A stretch of 64,000 nt of DNA from JAAYAE01 sp963678395 (GTDB lineage Bacteria > Bacillota > Negativicutes > Acidaminococcales > Acidaminococcaceae): assembly GCA_963678395.1 (NCBI GenBank), contig OY782827.1, positions 310,001 through 374,000 of the forward strand, read 5' to 3'. The notes beneath the pieces were generated by a model that was not told where the DNA came from, did not search any database, and was given only the letters and a program-made list of their open reading frames with translations. Made by a program: the position numbers and the translations under genes. This document shows positions 15,888 through 24,465 of the stretch, in pieces. Every line of letters begins with the position of its first letter. Within the stretch, counting starts at the first letter, position 1.

Positions 15888-17397
15888 ATGAAAAAAATAT
15901 TTGGTATTATTCTTGCTTTTTTTGTATTTACATTGGGCTCAGTGGGCTTTGCAGCTCAAGAAAATCTCCAAAAATTTTATATTATAACGGCCAATGATTT
16001 TCATGGACATTTAAGGGCGTAGGAAAATGATCCAGGTGCGGCACGCTGGGCCGGTGTTATTGCTAAGCTGCGCAGTGAAAGCCCGGATGGAGCTATTATT
16101 TTAGGCGCTGGCGACATATTTACAGGGACACTGGATGTTAATGCTGAGCACGGCATTCCTTCTGTAAAAAATAATGAATGCTATAGGTTTTAAGGCTGAT
16201 GCTGTAGGTAACCATAAATTTGATGTTTCGCGGCAAGATACTAAGGCCAATGCAAAAACGGCTAATTTCCCGCTACTAAGCGCTAATATTATTGACAATA
16301 AAACCCAAAAGATTGCAGAGCCCTTCAAGCCTTATATAATTATCAAACATAAAGGTATAAAAATAGGCATCATAGGATTGACGACTATAGAGACAGCGAC
16401 CAAGGCTACGCAAAAAAATCTGGTAGGACTGACAATATTACCACCGGAGGCAGTAGCACAAAAATATATTGATGAAGTAAAAGAAAAAGGCGCTAAAATT
16501 GTAATTTTATTGTCGCACATAGGTAGTGAGCAAAGCCAAAGTGGCGACATTATTGGAGAAATAACCGGCGTCTTAGCCAAAGTACACGATGTTGATTTAG
16601 CTATTACAGGGCATACGCATCTGTTAGTTGCAGGCAACTACAGGCATATACCAGTGTTGCAAGCCGGTTGCTATGGACAGGCAGTAGGTGAGGCACAGAT
16701 ATTTTATTCCCCAAAAACCGGCAAAGTTAAGTCTGTTCATGTAAAATATATGCGTGTAAAAGAGCTTCCCATATATAATGATGAGAAAGTGGGCAAGATA
16801 GCTAATGCTGCTACTAGCAAAATTGACGCTAAATATGACGAAGTACTGACTATTAATAAATATGAACTTACTAATGATATGTTGGGACAATCATCTGTGG
16901 GAGAATATTTCTGCGATGTTATGCGCATTACTATGCATACAGATATTGTGTTTTTTAACGGCGGAGGTGTGCGTGCAGCAGTTCCGGTGGGTAAAGTTAC
17001 TTATCGAACAATTGAAGATGTATTCCCTTTTTCTAATAGTATGGTACAGTTAGAGATGACTGGTAAAAAAGTCAGAGAAGTATTGGAACATGGGATTAGT
17101 AACACGGCTTTGCGTATGTTGAGGTTTTCCGGGTTGCGGGTAAAAGCGGACATTACTAAGCCTGAGGGACAACGAATTTTAGCTGTGACTATGCTAGATG
17201 GCAAGCCTTTAGAAGATACAGCTACCTATTTGGTGGGTACCAATGAGTTTTTATCTTTGGGCGGAGATGGTTTTACAACTTTCAAGAATTGCAAAATCAT
17301 GTTTACTTCTACCAACACGGTTAAAATGTGTAGGGATTTTTTAAAAACAGTAAAGAGTATAGATTATAAAGGACCAGATGGACGTTTACAATATTAA
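15888..17397 (+). pseudogene. 5'-nucleotidase (UshA-like), broken by a nonsense codon and a frameshift
   Basis: Starts at ATG 15888 behind AGGAGGTG with a signal peptide (MKKIFGIILAFFVFTLGSV). The calcineurin-like metallophosphatase motifs are ANDFHGHL, GAGDIFTGT, GNHKFD, LSHIGSE and GHTH; the C-terminal nucleotidase domain has FFNGGGVRA and TIEDVFPFSN. Two lesions lie between: an in-frame TAG at 16020-16022 after HLRA, and one extra A in the A6 run at 16166-16171. Correcting both gives one protein of about 500 residues. The region from 16174 is intact but has no signal peptide or first metal motif, so function is probably lost. Confidence 0.88.
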
Positions 17398-17450
17398 TCC
17401 TACAGCTTAAACCTGTAGGTCCTAAAAACAATATAAAGGAGGAGACAAAA

Positions 17451-17834
17451 ATGATTACAGTAAAAAGTAAAGCAGAAAAATACCAAGTAGAGGTGGCTAA
17501 TGGCCAAACAACTATTGTTGGTGATATTCCGGAAGACAGAGGTGGCGGCGGAAAATATTTTACCCCCACGGAGATATTAGCAAGTTCCCTAGGTATGTGT
17601 TTAAATATTACAGCAAGGTTTATTTTAGAAAAACGCAATATAGCCTATAGGGATATAACAACGCAAGTTGAGCTAGAAGACGTTGCCGGCGAAAAAACCA
17701 TTTTTAAGTATGCAATTATTATTGATGCCCATATCAGCGATGCCGATAAGGATAAGTATGCTAAAATGGCTATTGCCGGTTGTCATGTACATAAGATGTT
17801 GGAACAAAAATTGGAATTTGTTCCCATAAAATAA
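17451..17834 (+). CDS. OsmC/Ohr-family protein
   Basis: 127 residues of the OsmC fold. Two conserved cysteines are visible, in SSLGMCLNITARF (about residue 50) and AGCHVHKML (about 113), the pair that gives OsmC/Ohr proteins their thiol peroxidase activity. The RGGGGKYFTPTEILAS stretch before the first cysteine is a family hallmark. It has its own AAAGGAGGAG ribosome site and ends just ahead of a strong terminator, so it is probably a single-gene unit. Whether it acts on organic peroxides or other substrates cannot be told. Confidence 0.88.
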   Translation: MITVKSKAEKYQVEVANGQTTIVGDIPEDRGGGGKYFTPTEILASSLGMCLNITARFILEKRNIAYRDITTQVELEDVAGEKTIFKYAIIIDAHISDADKDKYAKMAIAGCHVHKMLEQKLEFVPIK

Positions 17835-17858
17835 TAGCTTTTTTGTGGTTAAACCTTT

Positions 17859-17896
17859 GAAAGCACTGTCAAGCTTTTTTGCTTGACAGTGCTTTC
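17859..17896 (+). terminator. Perfect 16-bp terminator hairpin carrying the next promoter's -35 box
   Basis: GAAAGCACTGTCAAGC (17859-17874) and GCTTGACAGTGCTTTC (17881-17896) pair perfectly around a T6 loop. The stem lacks a long 3' T tract on the + strand. TTGACA within its right arm is the -35 of the ylxM promoter. Confidence 0.7.
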
Positions 17897-17911
17897 GGCA
17901 TATTGTATAAT
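17883..17911 (+). promoter_or_regulatory. Consensus sigma-A promoter of ylxM-ffh
   Basis: TTGACA (17883-17888), exactly 17 bases, TATAAT (17906-17911): a full consensus promoter. The -10 lies 16 bases before the ylxM ATG, so the leader is very short. Confidence 0.9.
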
Positions 17912-17926
17912 TACCACGGTGATAAT

Positions 17927-18295
17927 ATGTTAGCAGATGATAATTTTGAACAACGCATACGTTCAGGCAGATTGTATGACTTCTACGGAGGTCTTTTAAC
18001 GGAGCGCCAGAAAAAAGTCATGGAGCAACATTTTTATAATGATCTATCATTAGGCGAAATTGCTGAAGAAAATGGTGTTAGCCGACAAGCAATTCATGAT
18101 TTGTTAAAGCGGGTAGAACAGACTCTGGAACGTTATGAAGCACGTTTAGGTTTGCTGGCGCGTAACGATAGGGAAAAAGCAGAACTTTTTGAGGCTAGAG
18201 AAATATTAGCTGCTTATATTGCTGAAGGCAATGTAGACAAGCGCCTTATAAAGGCACAAAAAATTATACTAGATTTAAGTAACGAAGGTAGGTAG
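17927..18295 (+). CDS. ylxM: YlxM-family SRP-associated DNA-binding protein
   Basis: 122 residues with a sigma-70 region-4-like helix-turn-helix (LSLGEIAEENGVSRQAIHDLLKR, about residues 40-62) preceded by LYDFYGGLLTERQKKVMEQHF. In Firmicutes this small protein is coded just before ffh and modulates the signal recognition particle. The ATG at 17927 is chosen over an upstream frame opening because of the promoter position and GGTGAT before it. ffh follows after four bases. Confidence 0.92.
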   Translation: MLADDNFEQRIRSGRLYDFYGGLLTERQKKVMEQHFYNDLSLGEIAEENGVSRQAIHDLLKRVEQTLERYEARLGLLARNDREKAELFEAREILAAYIAEGNVDKRLIKAQKIILDLSNEGR

Positions 18296-18299
18296 ACTA

Positions 18300-19646
18300 A
18301 TGATTTTTGAAGGTTTATCAGATAAATTACAATTGGCAATAAAAAAAATACGTGGCAATAAAGTTGTTACCGAAGAAGATCTTAAAGCGACACTACGTGA
18401 AGTGCGTATGGGATTATTGGAAGCCGATGTCAATTTTAAAGTGGTTAAGGACTTTGTTGCTAAAGTTAAAGAGCGGGCTGAGGGTCTTGAAGTACAAGCA
18501 GGACTTACTGCCGGGCAACAAGTAGTAAAGGTTGTACATGAAGAGCTTATTGAACTTTTAGGCGGCACACAAAGCAAGCTTACAGTAGCGCCTATGACTC
18601 CGACTATTATCATGTTAGTGGGTTTGCAAGGTGCAGGTAAAACAACAACGGCAGGAAAACTTGCAAGGCATTTACGCAAAAATGGTAAAAAACCACTTTT
18701 GGTAGCAGGAGATATTTATCGCCCTGCGGCCATTGACCAGTTAGAAATTTTAGGTAAACAACTAGATATTCCGGTTTTTAGTCTTGGACAAGATGTATCA
18801 CCGGTGGAAATAGCCCAAAAAGCTATTGATAGAGCCAATGCAATACTATGTGATACGGTGATTATTGATACCGCAGGTCGCTTGCATATAGATGAGACAT
18901 TGATGGATGAATTAAAAAATATTAAAGGAACAGTTTCGCCCCACGAAATATTGCTAGTAGTTGATGCTATGACAGGACAAGATGCTGTTACTGTAGCAGA
19001 TGCTTTTAATAAAGCTCTTGGTATTACAGGCCTTATCGTTACAAAACTAGATGGTGATGCTCGTGGCGGTGCCGTGCTTTCTGTAAAGGAAGTCACAGGT
19101 TGTCCCGTGAAATTTGTAGGTATGGGCGAAAAGCTTGATGCTTTGGAAACCTTTTATCCCGATAGAATGGCTTCGAGAATTTTGGGCATGGGTGATGTAC
19201 TTTCACTTATTGAGAAGGCACAATCTGTTATTAGTGCTGATGATGCGGCGCAAATGGCGGAAACCATGCGTAAGAACGAATTCACTTTGGAAATGTTTTT
19301 ACAGCAAATGCAACAGATTAAAAAAATGGGTTCTTTGCAGTCAATTTTGGGCATGCTGCCAGGCATGGGTAAAATAAGCAAACAGCTTGAAGGTGCAGAA
19401 CTAGATGGCAAAGAGGTTGGTCATGTAGAAGCTATTATTCATTCAATGACCTTAAAGGAACGACGTAATCCTAATATAATTAATGGTAGTCGTCGTCGCA
19501 GAATAGCATTGGGAGCTGGAATGCGAGTTCAAGATGTTAACAAATTGCTCAAGAACTTTGAGGAAAGCAAAAAAATGATGAAGAAAGTTCAAGGCATGAA
19601 TAAGTACGCAAAAAAAGGTGGCTTCAAACTTCCTTTTATGCAATAA
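18300..19646 (+). CDS. ffh: Signal recognition particle protein Ffh
   Basis: 448 residues: N domain (about 1-90), G domain with P-loop GLQGAGKTTTAGKLA (about 104-118), DIYRPAAIDQL, DTAGRLH and TKLDGDARGG, then the methionine-rich M domain (EMFLQQMQQIKKMG onward) with the RNA-binding SGSRRRRIA equivalent (NGSRRRRIALGAG). Ffh binds signal sequences on ribosomes and hands them to FtsY at the membrane. It follows ylxM directly; rpsP comes 40 bases later. Confidence 0.98.
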   Translation: MIFEGLSDKLQLAIKKIRGNKVVTEEDLKATLREVRMGLLEADVNFKVVKDFVAKVKERAEGLEVQAGLTAGQQVVKVVHEELIELLGGTQSKLTVAPMTPTIIMLVGLQGAGKTTTAGKLARHLRKNGKKPLLVAGDIYRPAAIDQLEILGKQLDIPVFSLGQDVSPVEIAQKAIDRANAILCDTVIIDTAGRLHIDETLMDELKNIKGTVSPHEILLVVDAMTGQDAVTVADAFNKALGITGLIVTKLDGDARGGAVLSVKEVTGCPVKFVGMGEKLDALETFYPDRMASRILGMGDVLSLIEKAQSVISADDAAQMAETMRKNEFTLEMFLQQMQQIKKMGSLQSILGMLPGMGKISKQLEGAELDGKEVGHVEAIIHSMTLKERRNPNIINGSRRRRIALGAGMRVQDVNKLLKNFEESKKMMKKVQGMNKYAKKGGFKLPFMQ

Positions 19647-19686
19647 ATTAAGTTCTTTATATTATTTTAAGGAGGTGAAAATTAAA

Positions 19687-19959
19687 ATGGCAGTTAAAAT
19701 TCGTTTAAAACGTATGGGTGCTAAAAAGACACCTTTTTATCGTATCGTAGTAGCTGATAGTCGCGCTCCTCGTGATGGTCGTTTCATTGAAAACATTGGT
19801 TCTTATGATTCTACTTTACAACCGGCAATTGTAAAAATTGATGAAGAAAAAGCTTTGGCATGGATGTCTAAAGGCGCACAACCTACTGATACAGTTAGAT
19901 CTTTGTTTAGCAAAAATGGCTTGATGGCTAAGTTGGCAGCAGCTAAAGAAGCAAAGTAA
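19687..19959 (+). CDS. rpsP: 30S ribosomal protein S16
   Basis: 90 residues with the unmistakable N-terminus MAVKIRLKRMGAKKTPFYRI followed by VVADSRAPRDGRFIENIG. A strong AAGGAGGTGAA site (about 19669-19679) fixes the ATG at 19687; the frame is open further upstream but overlaps the end of ffh. It belongs to the ffh-rpsP-khpA-ylqD-rimM-trmD run. Confidence 0.98.
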   Translation: MAVKIRLKRMGAKKTPFYRIVVADSRAPRDGRFIENIGSYDSTLQPAIVKIDEEKALAWMSKGAQPTDTVRSLFSKNGLMAKLAAAKEAK

Positions 19960-19974
19960 GGGAGGTTCTTTACA

Positions 19975-20202
19975 ATGAAAGAAATAGTTGAAATTATCGC
20001 TAAATCTCTCGTAAGTAATCCCGCTGAGGTCCAGGTGGAGGAAGAGAGGACCGGTACTACCGTTGTCCTCAAACTCCATGTGGCACCGGAAGATATGGGT
20101 AAAGTAATTGGTAAACAGGGTCGTATTGCTAAAGCTATTCGTATAGTTATGAAAGCTGCGGCAACTCGTGAAAACGTCAAAGTCATTTTGGACATTGGCT
20201 AA
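19975..20202 (+). CDS. khpA: KH-domain RNA-binding protein KhpA
   Basis: 75 residues forming one type II KH domain. The GxxG-type loop is in VIGKQGRIAKAIR (about residues 43-55). In Gram-positives KhpA pairs with KhpB (Jag) to bind many RNAs and affects cell division. It stands in its normal place between rpsP and rimM, with GGGAGGTTC before the ATG. Confidence 0.94.
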   Translation: MKEIVEIIAKSLVSNPAEVQVEEERTGTTVVLKLHVAPEDMGKVIGKQGRIAKAIRIVMKAAATRENVKVILDIG

Positions 20203-20219
20203 GAAGGATGGTTGCATAA

Positions 20220-20627
20220 ATGGATAAAATGGTTGTTAAAGTTCCTGTTACTATTAAAGCAAAAGTAACAGAAGATTTAAAAGCTAAAATTATTGCGGAA
20301 TTAAAAGATGCCGTAAAGGCTGCAAATTTAGACATGGAACAATTTGAATTCAGCGCTAAGAGAGCTATTAATGAACAAGCTAATCAAGATAGCAATATGC
20401 TAGGTGCTTTGCACGAACAAATTGATGTAGAGCGTGCTAAGCGCACTCAGGCTAAAGCTGAAGTTGAAGCTAAGCTTGAGAGAGCAGAAAAACTAGAATT
20501 GGGCAGTGAAGTTGGCCATGGGCAGCTTGAACGTACTGTTGAAATAGAAATTGGTTCCAATTTAGAAGCGTTGCTAGGTGCTGAAATACTAACTGAAGAT
20601 GGCAAAGTTATTGCTTTTCGGGCATAA
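20220..20627 (+). CDS. ylqD: YlqD-family protein of unknown function
   Basis: 135 residues, charged and mostly helical. The central part (HEQIDVERAKRTQAKAEVEAK then LERAEKLELG) looks like a coiled coil, and the end (VEIEIGSNLEALLGAEILTE) a small beta element. The family is found in Firmicutes between khpA and rimM, as here. No catalytic motif is visible. By context it may have a role in ribosome assembly or tRNA modification, but that is only a guess. Confidence 0.8.
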   Translation: MDKMVVKVPVTIKAKVTEDLKAKIIAELKDAVKAANLDMEQFEFSAKRAINEQANQDSNMLGALHEQIDVERAKRTQAKAEVEAKLERAEKLELGSEVGHGQLERTVEIEIGSNLEALLGAEILTEDGKVIAFRA

Positions 20628-20631
20628 GCAC

Positions 20632-21129
20632 ATGGACAAGCAAATCGTAATTGGTAAAATTATCGCCCCGCATGGTGTGCGGGGCGAATTTCGTCTGATG
20701 CCTTTAACAGATTTTCCGGAACGCTATTTAACAATGAAAAAATTGTTATTGGCAAATGGTAGAGAATTGACTGTGCTAAAGGCCAGATTTCATAAAAACA
20801 TGGTTCTAATTGTAGCCGAAGAAATAAATTCTATGGATGAAGCTGAACTTTTACGTGGGGAAAAAATCGTTGTTAATACTAAAGACTTACCGCCCTTGCA
20901 AGAGAGTCGATTCTATGTTGCAGATCTTATTGGCTTTAACGTTATTACGCTTACCGGCGAAGAAGTTGGTAAACTATCTGACGTAATAACTACTGGCAGC
21001 AGTGATGTATTCGTCGTAAAAAGTGTAGAAGGTAACGATATTATGATTCCGGCTATAGATACTCACATTAAAAAAATTGACACTAATGGTAGGACTATTA
21101 CGGTAGTACTGCCGCAATGGATTGATTAA
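20632..21129 (+). CDS. rimM: Ribosome maturation factor RimM
   Basis: 165 residues. The N-terminal RimM domain starts IVIGKIIAPHGVRGEFRLMP and contains the ERYLTMKKLLL strand; the PRC-barrel domain holds RFYVADLIGFNV, GKLSDVITTGSSDVFVV and MIPAIDTHIKKID. RimM binds S19 and helps mature the 30S head. The ATG at 20632 is used rather than an earlier in-frame start that overlaps ylqD. trmD begins one base after its stop. Confidence 0.96.
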   Translation: MDKQIVIGKIIAPHGVRGEFRLMPLTDFPERYLTMKKLLLANGRELTVLKARFHKNMVLIVAEEINSMDEAELLRGEKIVVNTKDLPPLQESRFYVADLIGFNVITLTGEEVGKLSDVITTGSSDVFVVKSVEGNDIMIPAIDTHIKKIDTNGRTITVVLPQWID

Positions 21130-21130
21130 T

Positions 21131-21880
21131 ATGGAGTTTATTTTTATAACCTTATTTCCTGAATTAATTGAACAGGCATGTGGGCACAGCATTATTAAAA
21201 GAGCTGTGGACGCAGGTCTGTTAAGTGTGTCTTGTGTTAACCCAAGGGATTTCACTACTGATAAGCACCGTACTGTTGATGATACGCCTTGCGGTGGTGG
21301 TGTGGGCATGGTTTTAAAACCAGAACCTTTTTCAGCAGCTATTGCTGTAGCAAAAAAACGCTCACCACAAGGGCTTATTGTAGCTTTGACGCCAGGGGGG
21401 AATACGCTTTGTCAAAAACAAGTAGAAAAACTGGCTGGGCAAGGGCAGGATTTGATTTTTCTTTGCGGACACTATGAAGGGTTTGACGAACGCATATTAG
21501 AACAGGCAGATATAAAAATTTCTATAGGTGATTACGTGTTAACCGGTGGTGAATTACCGGCTTTGGTTATTATGGATGCTATAGCACGTTTTATTCCAGG
21601 TGTTTTGGGTAAAGCAGCAAGTGCGGAGGACGAATCCTTTAGCTCTTCGTTGCTTGAATATCCGCAATATACAAGGCCCATAGACTTTGGGGGCGCAAAA
21701 GTTCCTGATGTACTGCTTTCAGGAAATCATGCTGATATTAAACGTTGGCGTCGCAAAGAAGCCATTCGTGCTACCTATTGTTTCCGTCCTGATCTTTTGG
21801 CAAAGGCTAATTTGGAAGAGGGAGACGGTAGCCTTTTAATGGAAATAATAGAGGAGTTAAAGGGGAAGAAAAATGAGTAA
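21131..21880 (+). CDS. trmD: tRNA (guanine-N1-)-methyltransferase TrmD
   Basis: 249 residues. TrmD methylates G37 of tRNAs to prevent frameshifting. The SPOUT knot and SAM site are visible: VALTPGG, LCGHYEGFDERI (about 110-121) and SIGDYVLTGGELPALVIMDA (about 129-148). The C-terminal domain follows, with a flexible linker containing EDESFSSSLLEYPQYTRP. ATG 21131 lies just after the rimM stop and has no strong ribosome site of its own, suggesting translational coupling. Confidence 0.97.
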   Translation: MEFIFITLFPELIEQACGHSIIKRAVDAGLLSVSCVNPRDFTTDKHRTVDDTPCGGGVGMVLKPEPFSAAIAVAKKRSPQGLIVALTPGGNTLCQKQVEKLAGQGQDLIFLCGHYEGFDERILEQADIKISIGDYVLTGGELPALVIMDAIARFIPGVLGKAASAEDESFSSSLLEYPQYTRPIDFGGAKVPDVLLSGNHADIKRWRRKEAIRATYCFRPDLLAKANLEEGDGSLLMEIIEELKGKKNE

Positions 21881-22442
21881 ATTGTATTTAGGATTGGTGC
21901 ATTATCCGGTTTATAATAAACATATGCAGGTCATCGCTACGGCTGTGACTAATTTTGATATACATGACATTTCTCGCACAGCCAGAACATATGATGTGGA
22001 AAAATATTTTGTAATTCACCCTTTGGAAATTCAGGCGGAAATAATAAAGAAAATTATCGACTATTGGCAAAACGGTTATGGAAAAGAATACAATCCTGAT
22101 CGTAGTGAGGCCTTAGAGCGAGTACAATATATCCCTTCAATTGAGGAAGCAATTGCTGAAATCACTGCAATTGAAGGAAAAGCTCCTTTAACAGTGACGA
22201 CAGATGCTAGAACATATCCGAATACAGTAACTTATGGATATGTTAGAGAGCTGCTTAAACAAGGCCAAGAACCAATTTTCTTACTTTTAGGTACAGGCTT
22301 TGGCTTGGAAAAGGAGACTATGGCTAAATTTGATTTGATTTTGGAACCTATTTGGGGACCGGGAGCTTATAATCATCTTTGTGTGCGTTCAGCAGCAGCT
22401 ATAATGCTGGATAGGCTTGCCTCAGTAGAACATGAGAAATAG
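21873..22442 (+). CDS. SPOUT-type RNA methyltransferase (TrmD-adjacent family)
   Basis: 189 residues. The protein opens with LYLGLVHYPVYNK and has TTDARTYPNT, FLLLGTGFGLEKE and EPIWGPGAYNHLCVRSAAAIMLDRL, the trefoil-knot SAM-binding end of a SPOUT enzyme. This family regularly follows trmD in Firmicutes and is annotated as an RNA methyltransferase; its target base is unknown. It overlaps the end of trmD by 8 bases. Confidence 0.87.
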   Translation: MSKLYLGLVHYPVYNKHMQVIATAVTNFDIHDISRTARTYDVEKYFVIHPLEIQAEIIKKIIDYWQNGYGKEYNPDRSEALERVQYIPSIEEAIAEITAIEGKAPLTVTTDARTYPNTVTYGYVRELLKQGQEPIFLLLGTGFGLEKETMAKFDLILEPIWGPGAYNHLCVRSAAAIMLDRLASVEHEK

Positions 22443-22452
22443 TAAAAAATGC

Positions 22453-22481
22453 TTGCAGAGCCTAGGGGTCTGTGTTATAAT
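22453..22481 (+). promoter_or_regulatory. Promoter of rplS
   Basis: TTGCAG (22453-22458), 17-base spacer, TATAAT (22476-22481), starting 11 bases after the methyltransferase stop. It gives L19 a transcript separate from the trmD run. Confidence 0.82.
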
Positions 22482-22487
22482 GAGAAG

Positions 22488-22556
22488 TATGTAAAAACGG
22501 GCGGTCCGCTGTTAGCGAGGCTAGACATGAACGTCTTGGATTTTGAGGAGGATATA
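22488..22556 (+). promoter_or_regulatory. Structured 5' leader of rplS (possible L19 autoregulatory leader)
   Basis: Between promoter and ATG lie about 70 bases with three small self-complementary stretches: GCGGTCCGC (about 22501-22509), TAGCGAGGCTA and GACATGAACGTC. Leaders controlling L19 are known in Firmicutes; I cannot confirm that this one matches the published model. Confidence 0.4.
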
Positions 22557-22898
22557 ATGAATATTATTGAAGCAATTGAAAAGGAACAACTTCGTTCCGA
22601 CATCCCTGACTTCCGAGCAGGGGACACCGTAAAAGTGTTTGTAAAAGTAGTCGAAGGTACTAGAGAACGTATTCAGTTATTTGAGGGAGTTTGCATTGCT
22701 CGTAGTGGTGGTGGCCTTCGTGAAATGTTCACAGTACGTCGTATTTCATCCGGTGTTGATGTAGAGAGAACTTTCCCACTACATTCCCCAAGATTGGAAA
22801 AAATTGAAGTGGCAAGACGTGGCGTTGTACGCAGAGCCAAACTTTATTATTTGCGTAAATTAACCGGTAAAGCAGCTCGCATTAGAGAACGTCGCTAA
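22557..22898 (+). CDS. rplS: 50S ribosomal protein L19
   Basis: 113 residues with clear L19 blocks: PDFRAGDTVKVFVKVVEG, RIQLFEGVCIARSGGGLRE, FTVRRISSGVDVERTFPLHS and the basic tail RRGVVRRAKLYYLRKLTGK. L19 sits at the 30S-50S interface. The ATG at 22557 follows GAGGAGG; upstream in-frame starts fall inside the leader. Confidence 0.97.
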   Translation: MNIIEAIEKEQLRSDIPDFRAGDTVKVFVKVVEGTRERIQLFEGVCIARSGGGLREMFTVRRISSGVDVERTFPLHSPRLEKIEVARRGVVRRAKLYYLRKLTGKAARIRERR

Positions 22899-22908
22899 TC
22901 GGAATCTA

Positions 22909-22936
22909 GGGGGGACTGTGAAATCAGTCCTCTTTT
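22909..22936 (+). terminator. Terminator after rplS
   Basis: GGACTG (22913-22918) and CAGTCC (22925-22930) with G-T extensions, loop TGAAAT, then TCTTTTATTTTT. Confidence 0.75.
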
Positions 22937-22955
22937 ATTTTTATAAGGAGCGAAT

Positions 22956-23495
22956 ATGACTAATCAAAAAGAAACAAGCAGTTGGCAAGATACAGTTAGT
23001 GATTGGATGATTTCCATTATTGTGGCCGTTGTATTGGCCTTTTGCATTAGAAACTTTATTGTAGAACCTTATTTAGTTTCAGGAACATCAATGGTCCCTA
23101 CTTTGCAAAATAGGGAACGTTTATTGGTAAATAAATTTATTTATTTTGTAGGCGAACCTAAAAAAGGTGAGATCGTTGTTTTTAAATATCCTAGTGATAC
23201 AACTAGAGATTTTATTAAACGTGTTATTGCTACCGGCGGTGATACGATTGAAATGATTGATGGTAAAGTATTCGTTAATGGTACGCAGCTCAAAGAACCA
23301 TACATTAAAGAACCTTTTCATTCCAATTATCGCAAGGTAGTTGTTCCCAAAGGTCATATTTTTGTCATGGGAGATAATCGTAATAATTCTGAAGATAGTC
23401 GCTTTAATGATGTAGGCTTTGTGCCTGATAACCTAATTAAAGGTAAAGCGAGCGTTATTTTTTGGCCGTTTGCCAACTGGCGCAGTTTGCCATAA
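22956..23495 (+). CDS. lepB: Signal peptidase I
   Basis: 179 residues with one N-terminal membrane anchor (WMISIIVAVVLAFCIRNFIV). The catalytic serine is in SGTSMVPTL (about residue 45) and the general-base lysine in DFIKRVIATGGDTIE (about 86). The box E motif GDNRNNSEDSR follows at about 143. It cleaves signal peptides of exported proteins at the outer face of the cytoplasmic membrane. AAGGAG precedes the ATG. Confidence 0.96.
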   Translation: MTNQKETSSWQDTVSDWMISIIVAVVLAFCIRNFIVEPYLVSGTSMVPTLQNRERLLVNKFIYFVGEPKKGEIVVFKYPSDTTRDFIKRVIATGGDTIEMIDGKVFVNGTQLKEPYIKEPFHSNYRKVVVPKGHIFVMGDNRNNSEDSRFNDVGFVPDNLIKGKASVIFWPFANWRSLP

Positions 23496-23519
23496 TAGGT
23501 TATATAAGGGGGTAACTCC

Positions 23520-24383
23520 ATGGATTTTAAAATTCAATGGTTTCCTGGTCATATGATGAAGGCCAAACGCATGATGGAAACCCAATTAAAATTAGTAGAT
23601 GTTGTTGTTGAAATGTTAGATGCACGTATACCTCGCTCTAGCTCCAATCCTATGCTTATTGATATGCTGGGTAATAAACCCAAAGTAGTAGCACTTAATA
23701 AGTCTGATATGGCAGATAAAGAGAAGACTGAACTTTGGGTTAAGGGCTTAAAGAATAAAAGTTTTGCAGTAGTGCAAGTTGAGTGTGCAACAGGAAAAGG
23801 CGTAAAGCAATTAATTGCAGCGGTGCAAAATGCCGCTCGTCCTATTAGCGAAAAATGGGCTAAAAAGGGTGTAAAAAACCGTTCTATTCGAATAATGATT
23901 GTAGGGGTGCCTAATGTGGGAAAGTCTACCTTAATTAACCGTTTGGTAGGAAGAACTAAAGTGGCGGCTGAAAATAGGCCTGGCGTAACTCGTGGCCAAC
24001 AGTGGATTACAATTGCTAAAGGCTTAGAACTTTTGGATACTCCAGGCGTGTTATGGCCTAAGTTTGAGGATCCTCAAATAGGATTTGATTTAGCTGTAAC
24101 TGGGGCAATAAGAGAAGATGTATTTGATAGAGGGATTGCTGTAGATATTTTGCTAGAAAAATTGCAAAGAGAATATCCTGAACAAATATGTAATAAATAC
24201 GGTGTTGAATTATCGGAAACTGACACTGCAAACGATGTTAAAGCAAAAATTGCGATAGCTCGAGGTTGTCTAAAAGCCGGCGGTATCTTAGATCTTGATA
24301 AAGTAATCCAGTTGGTACTACGGGACTTTAAAACCGGGCGCATGGGCAACTTTACTTTAAATGACCCACCCCGAAATTTATAG
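23520..24383 (+). CDS. rbgA: Ribosome biogenesis GTPase RbgA (YlqF)
   Basis: 287 residues of a circularly permuted GTPase: G4 (LNKSDMAD, about 60) comes before G1 (GVPNVGKSTLINRL, about 131) and G3 (LLDTPGVLWP, about 180). The N-terminus IQWFPGHMMKAKRMM is diagnostic of RbgA, which is needed for late 50S assembly. The C-terminal helical domain contains RGCLKAGGILDLDK. It follows lepB and precedes rnhB, the usual Firmicute order after rplS. Confidence 0.96.
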   Translation: MDFKIQWFPGHMMKAKRMMETQLKLVDVVVEMLDARIPRSSSNPMLIDMLGNKPKVVALNKSDMADKEKTELWVKGLKNKSFAVVQVECATGKGVKQLIAAVQNAARPISEKWAKKGVKNRSIRIMIVGVPNVGKSTLINRLVGRTKVAAENRPGVTRGQQWITIAKGLELLDTPGVLWPKFEDPQIGFDLAVTGAIREDVFDRGIAVDILLEKLQREYPEQICNKYGVELSETDTANDVKAKIAIARGCLKAGGILDLDKVIQLVLRDFKTGRMGNFTLNDPPRNL

Positions 24384-24407
24384 GACCAGAAATGGTCCGT
24401 TTTTTTT
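24383..24407 (+). terminator. Terminator after rbgA
   Basis: GGACCA-GAAA-TGGTCC (24383-24398) followed by GTTTTTTTT. The hairpin begins at the last base of the stop codon. Confidence 0.9.
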
Positions 24408-24465
24408 CATTTCTTCTTAAAAAAAGTGGGTGCGTATTTTACGTTCCTAAGATGAGGTATAGACA

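Noticed and set aside
20664..20688. Strong hairpin near the start of rimM
   Set aside because: It arises from the conserved codons for APHGVRGEF and lies within the coding region; regulation is possible but unsupported.
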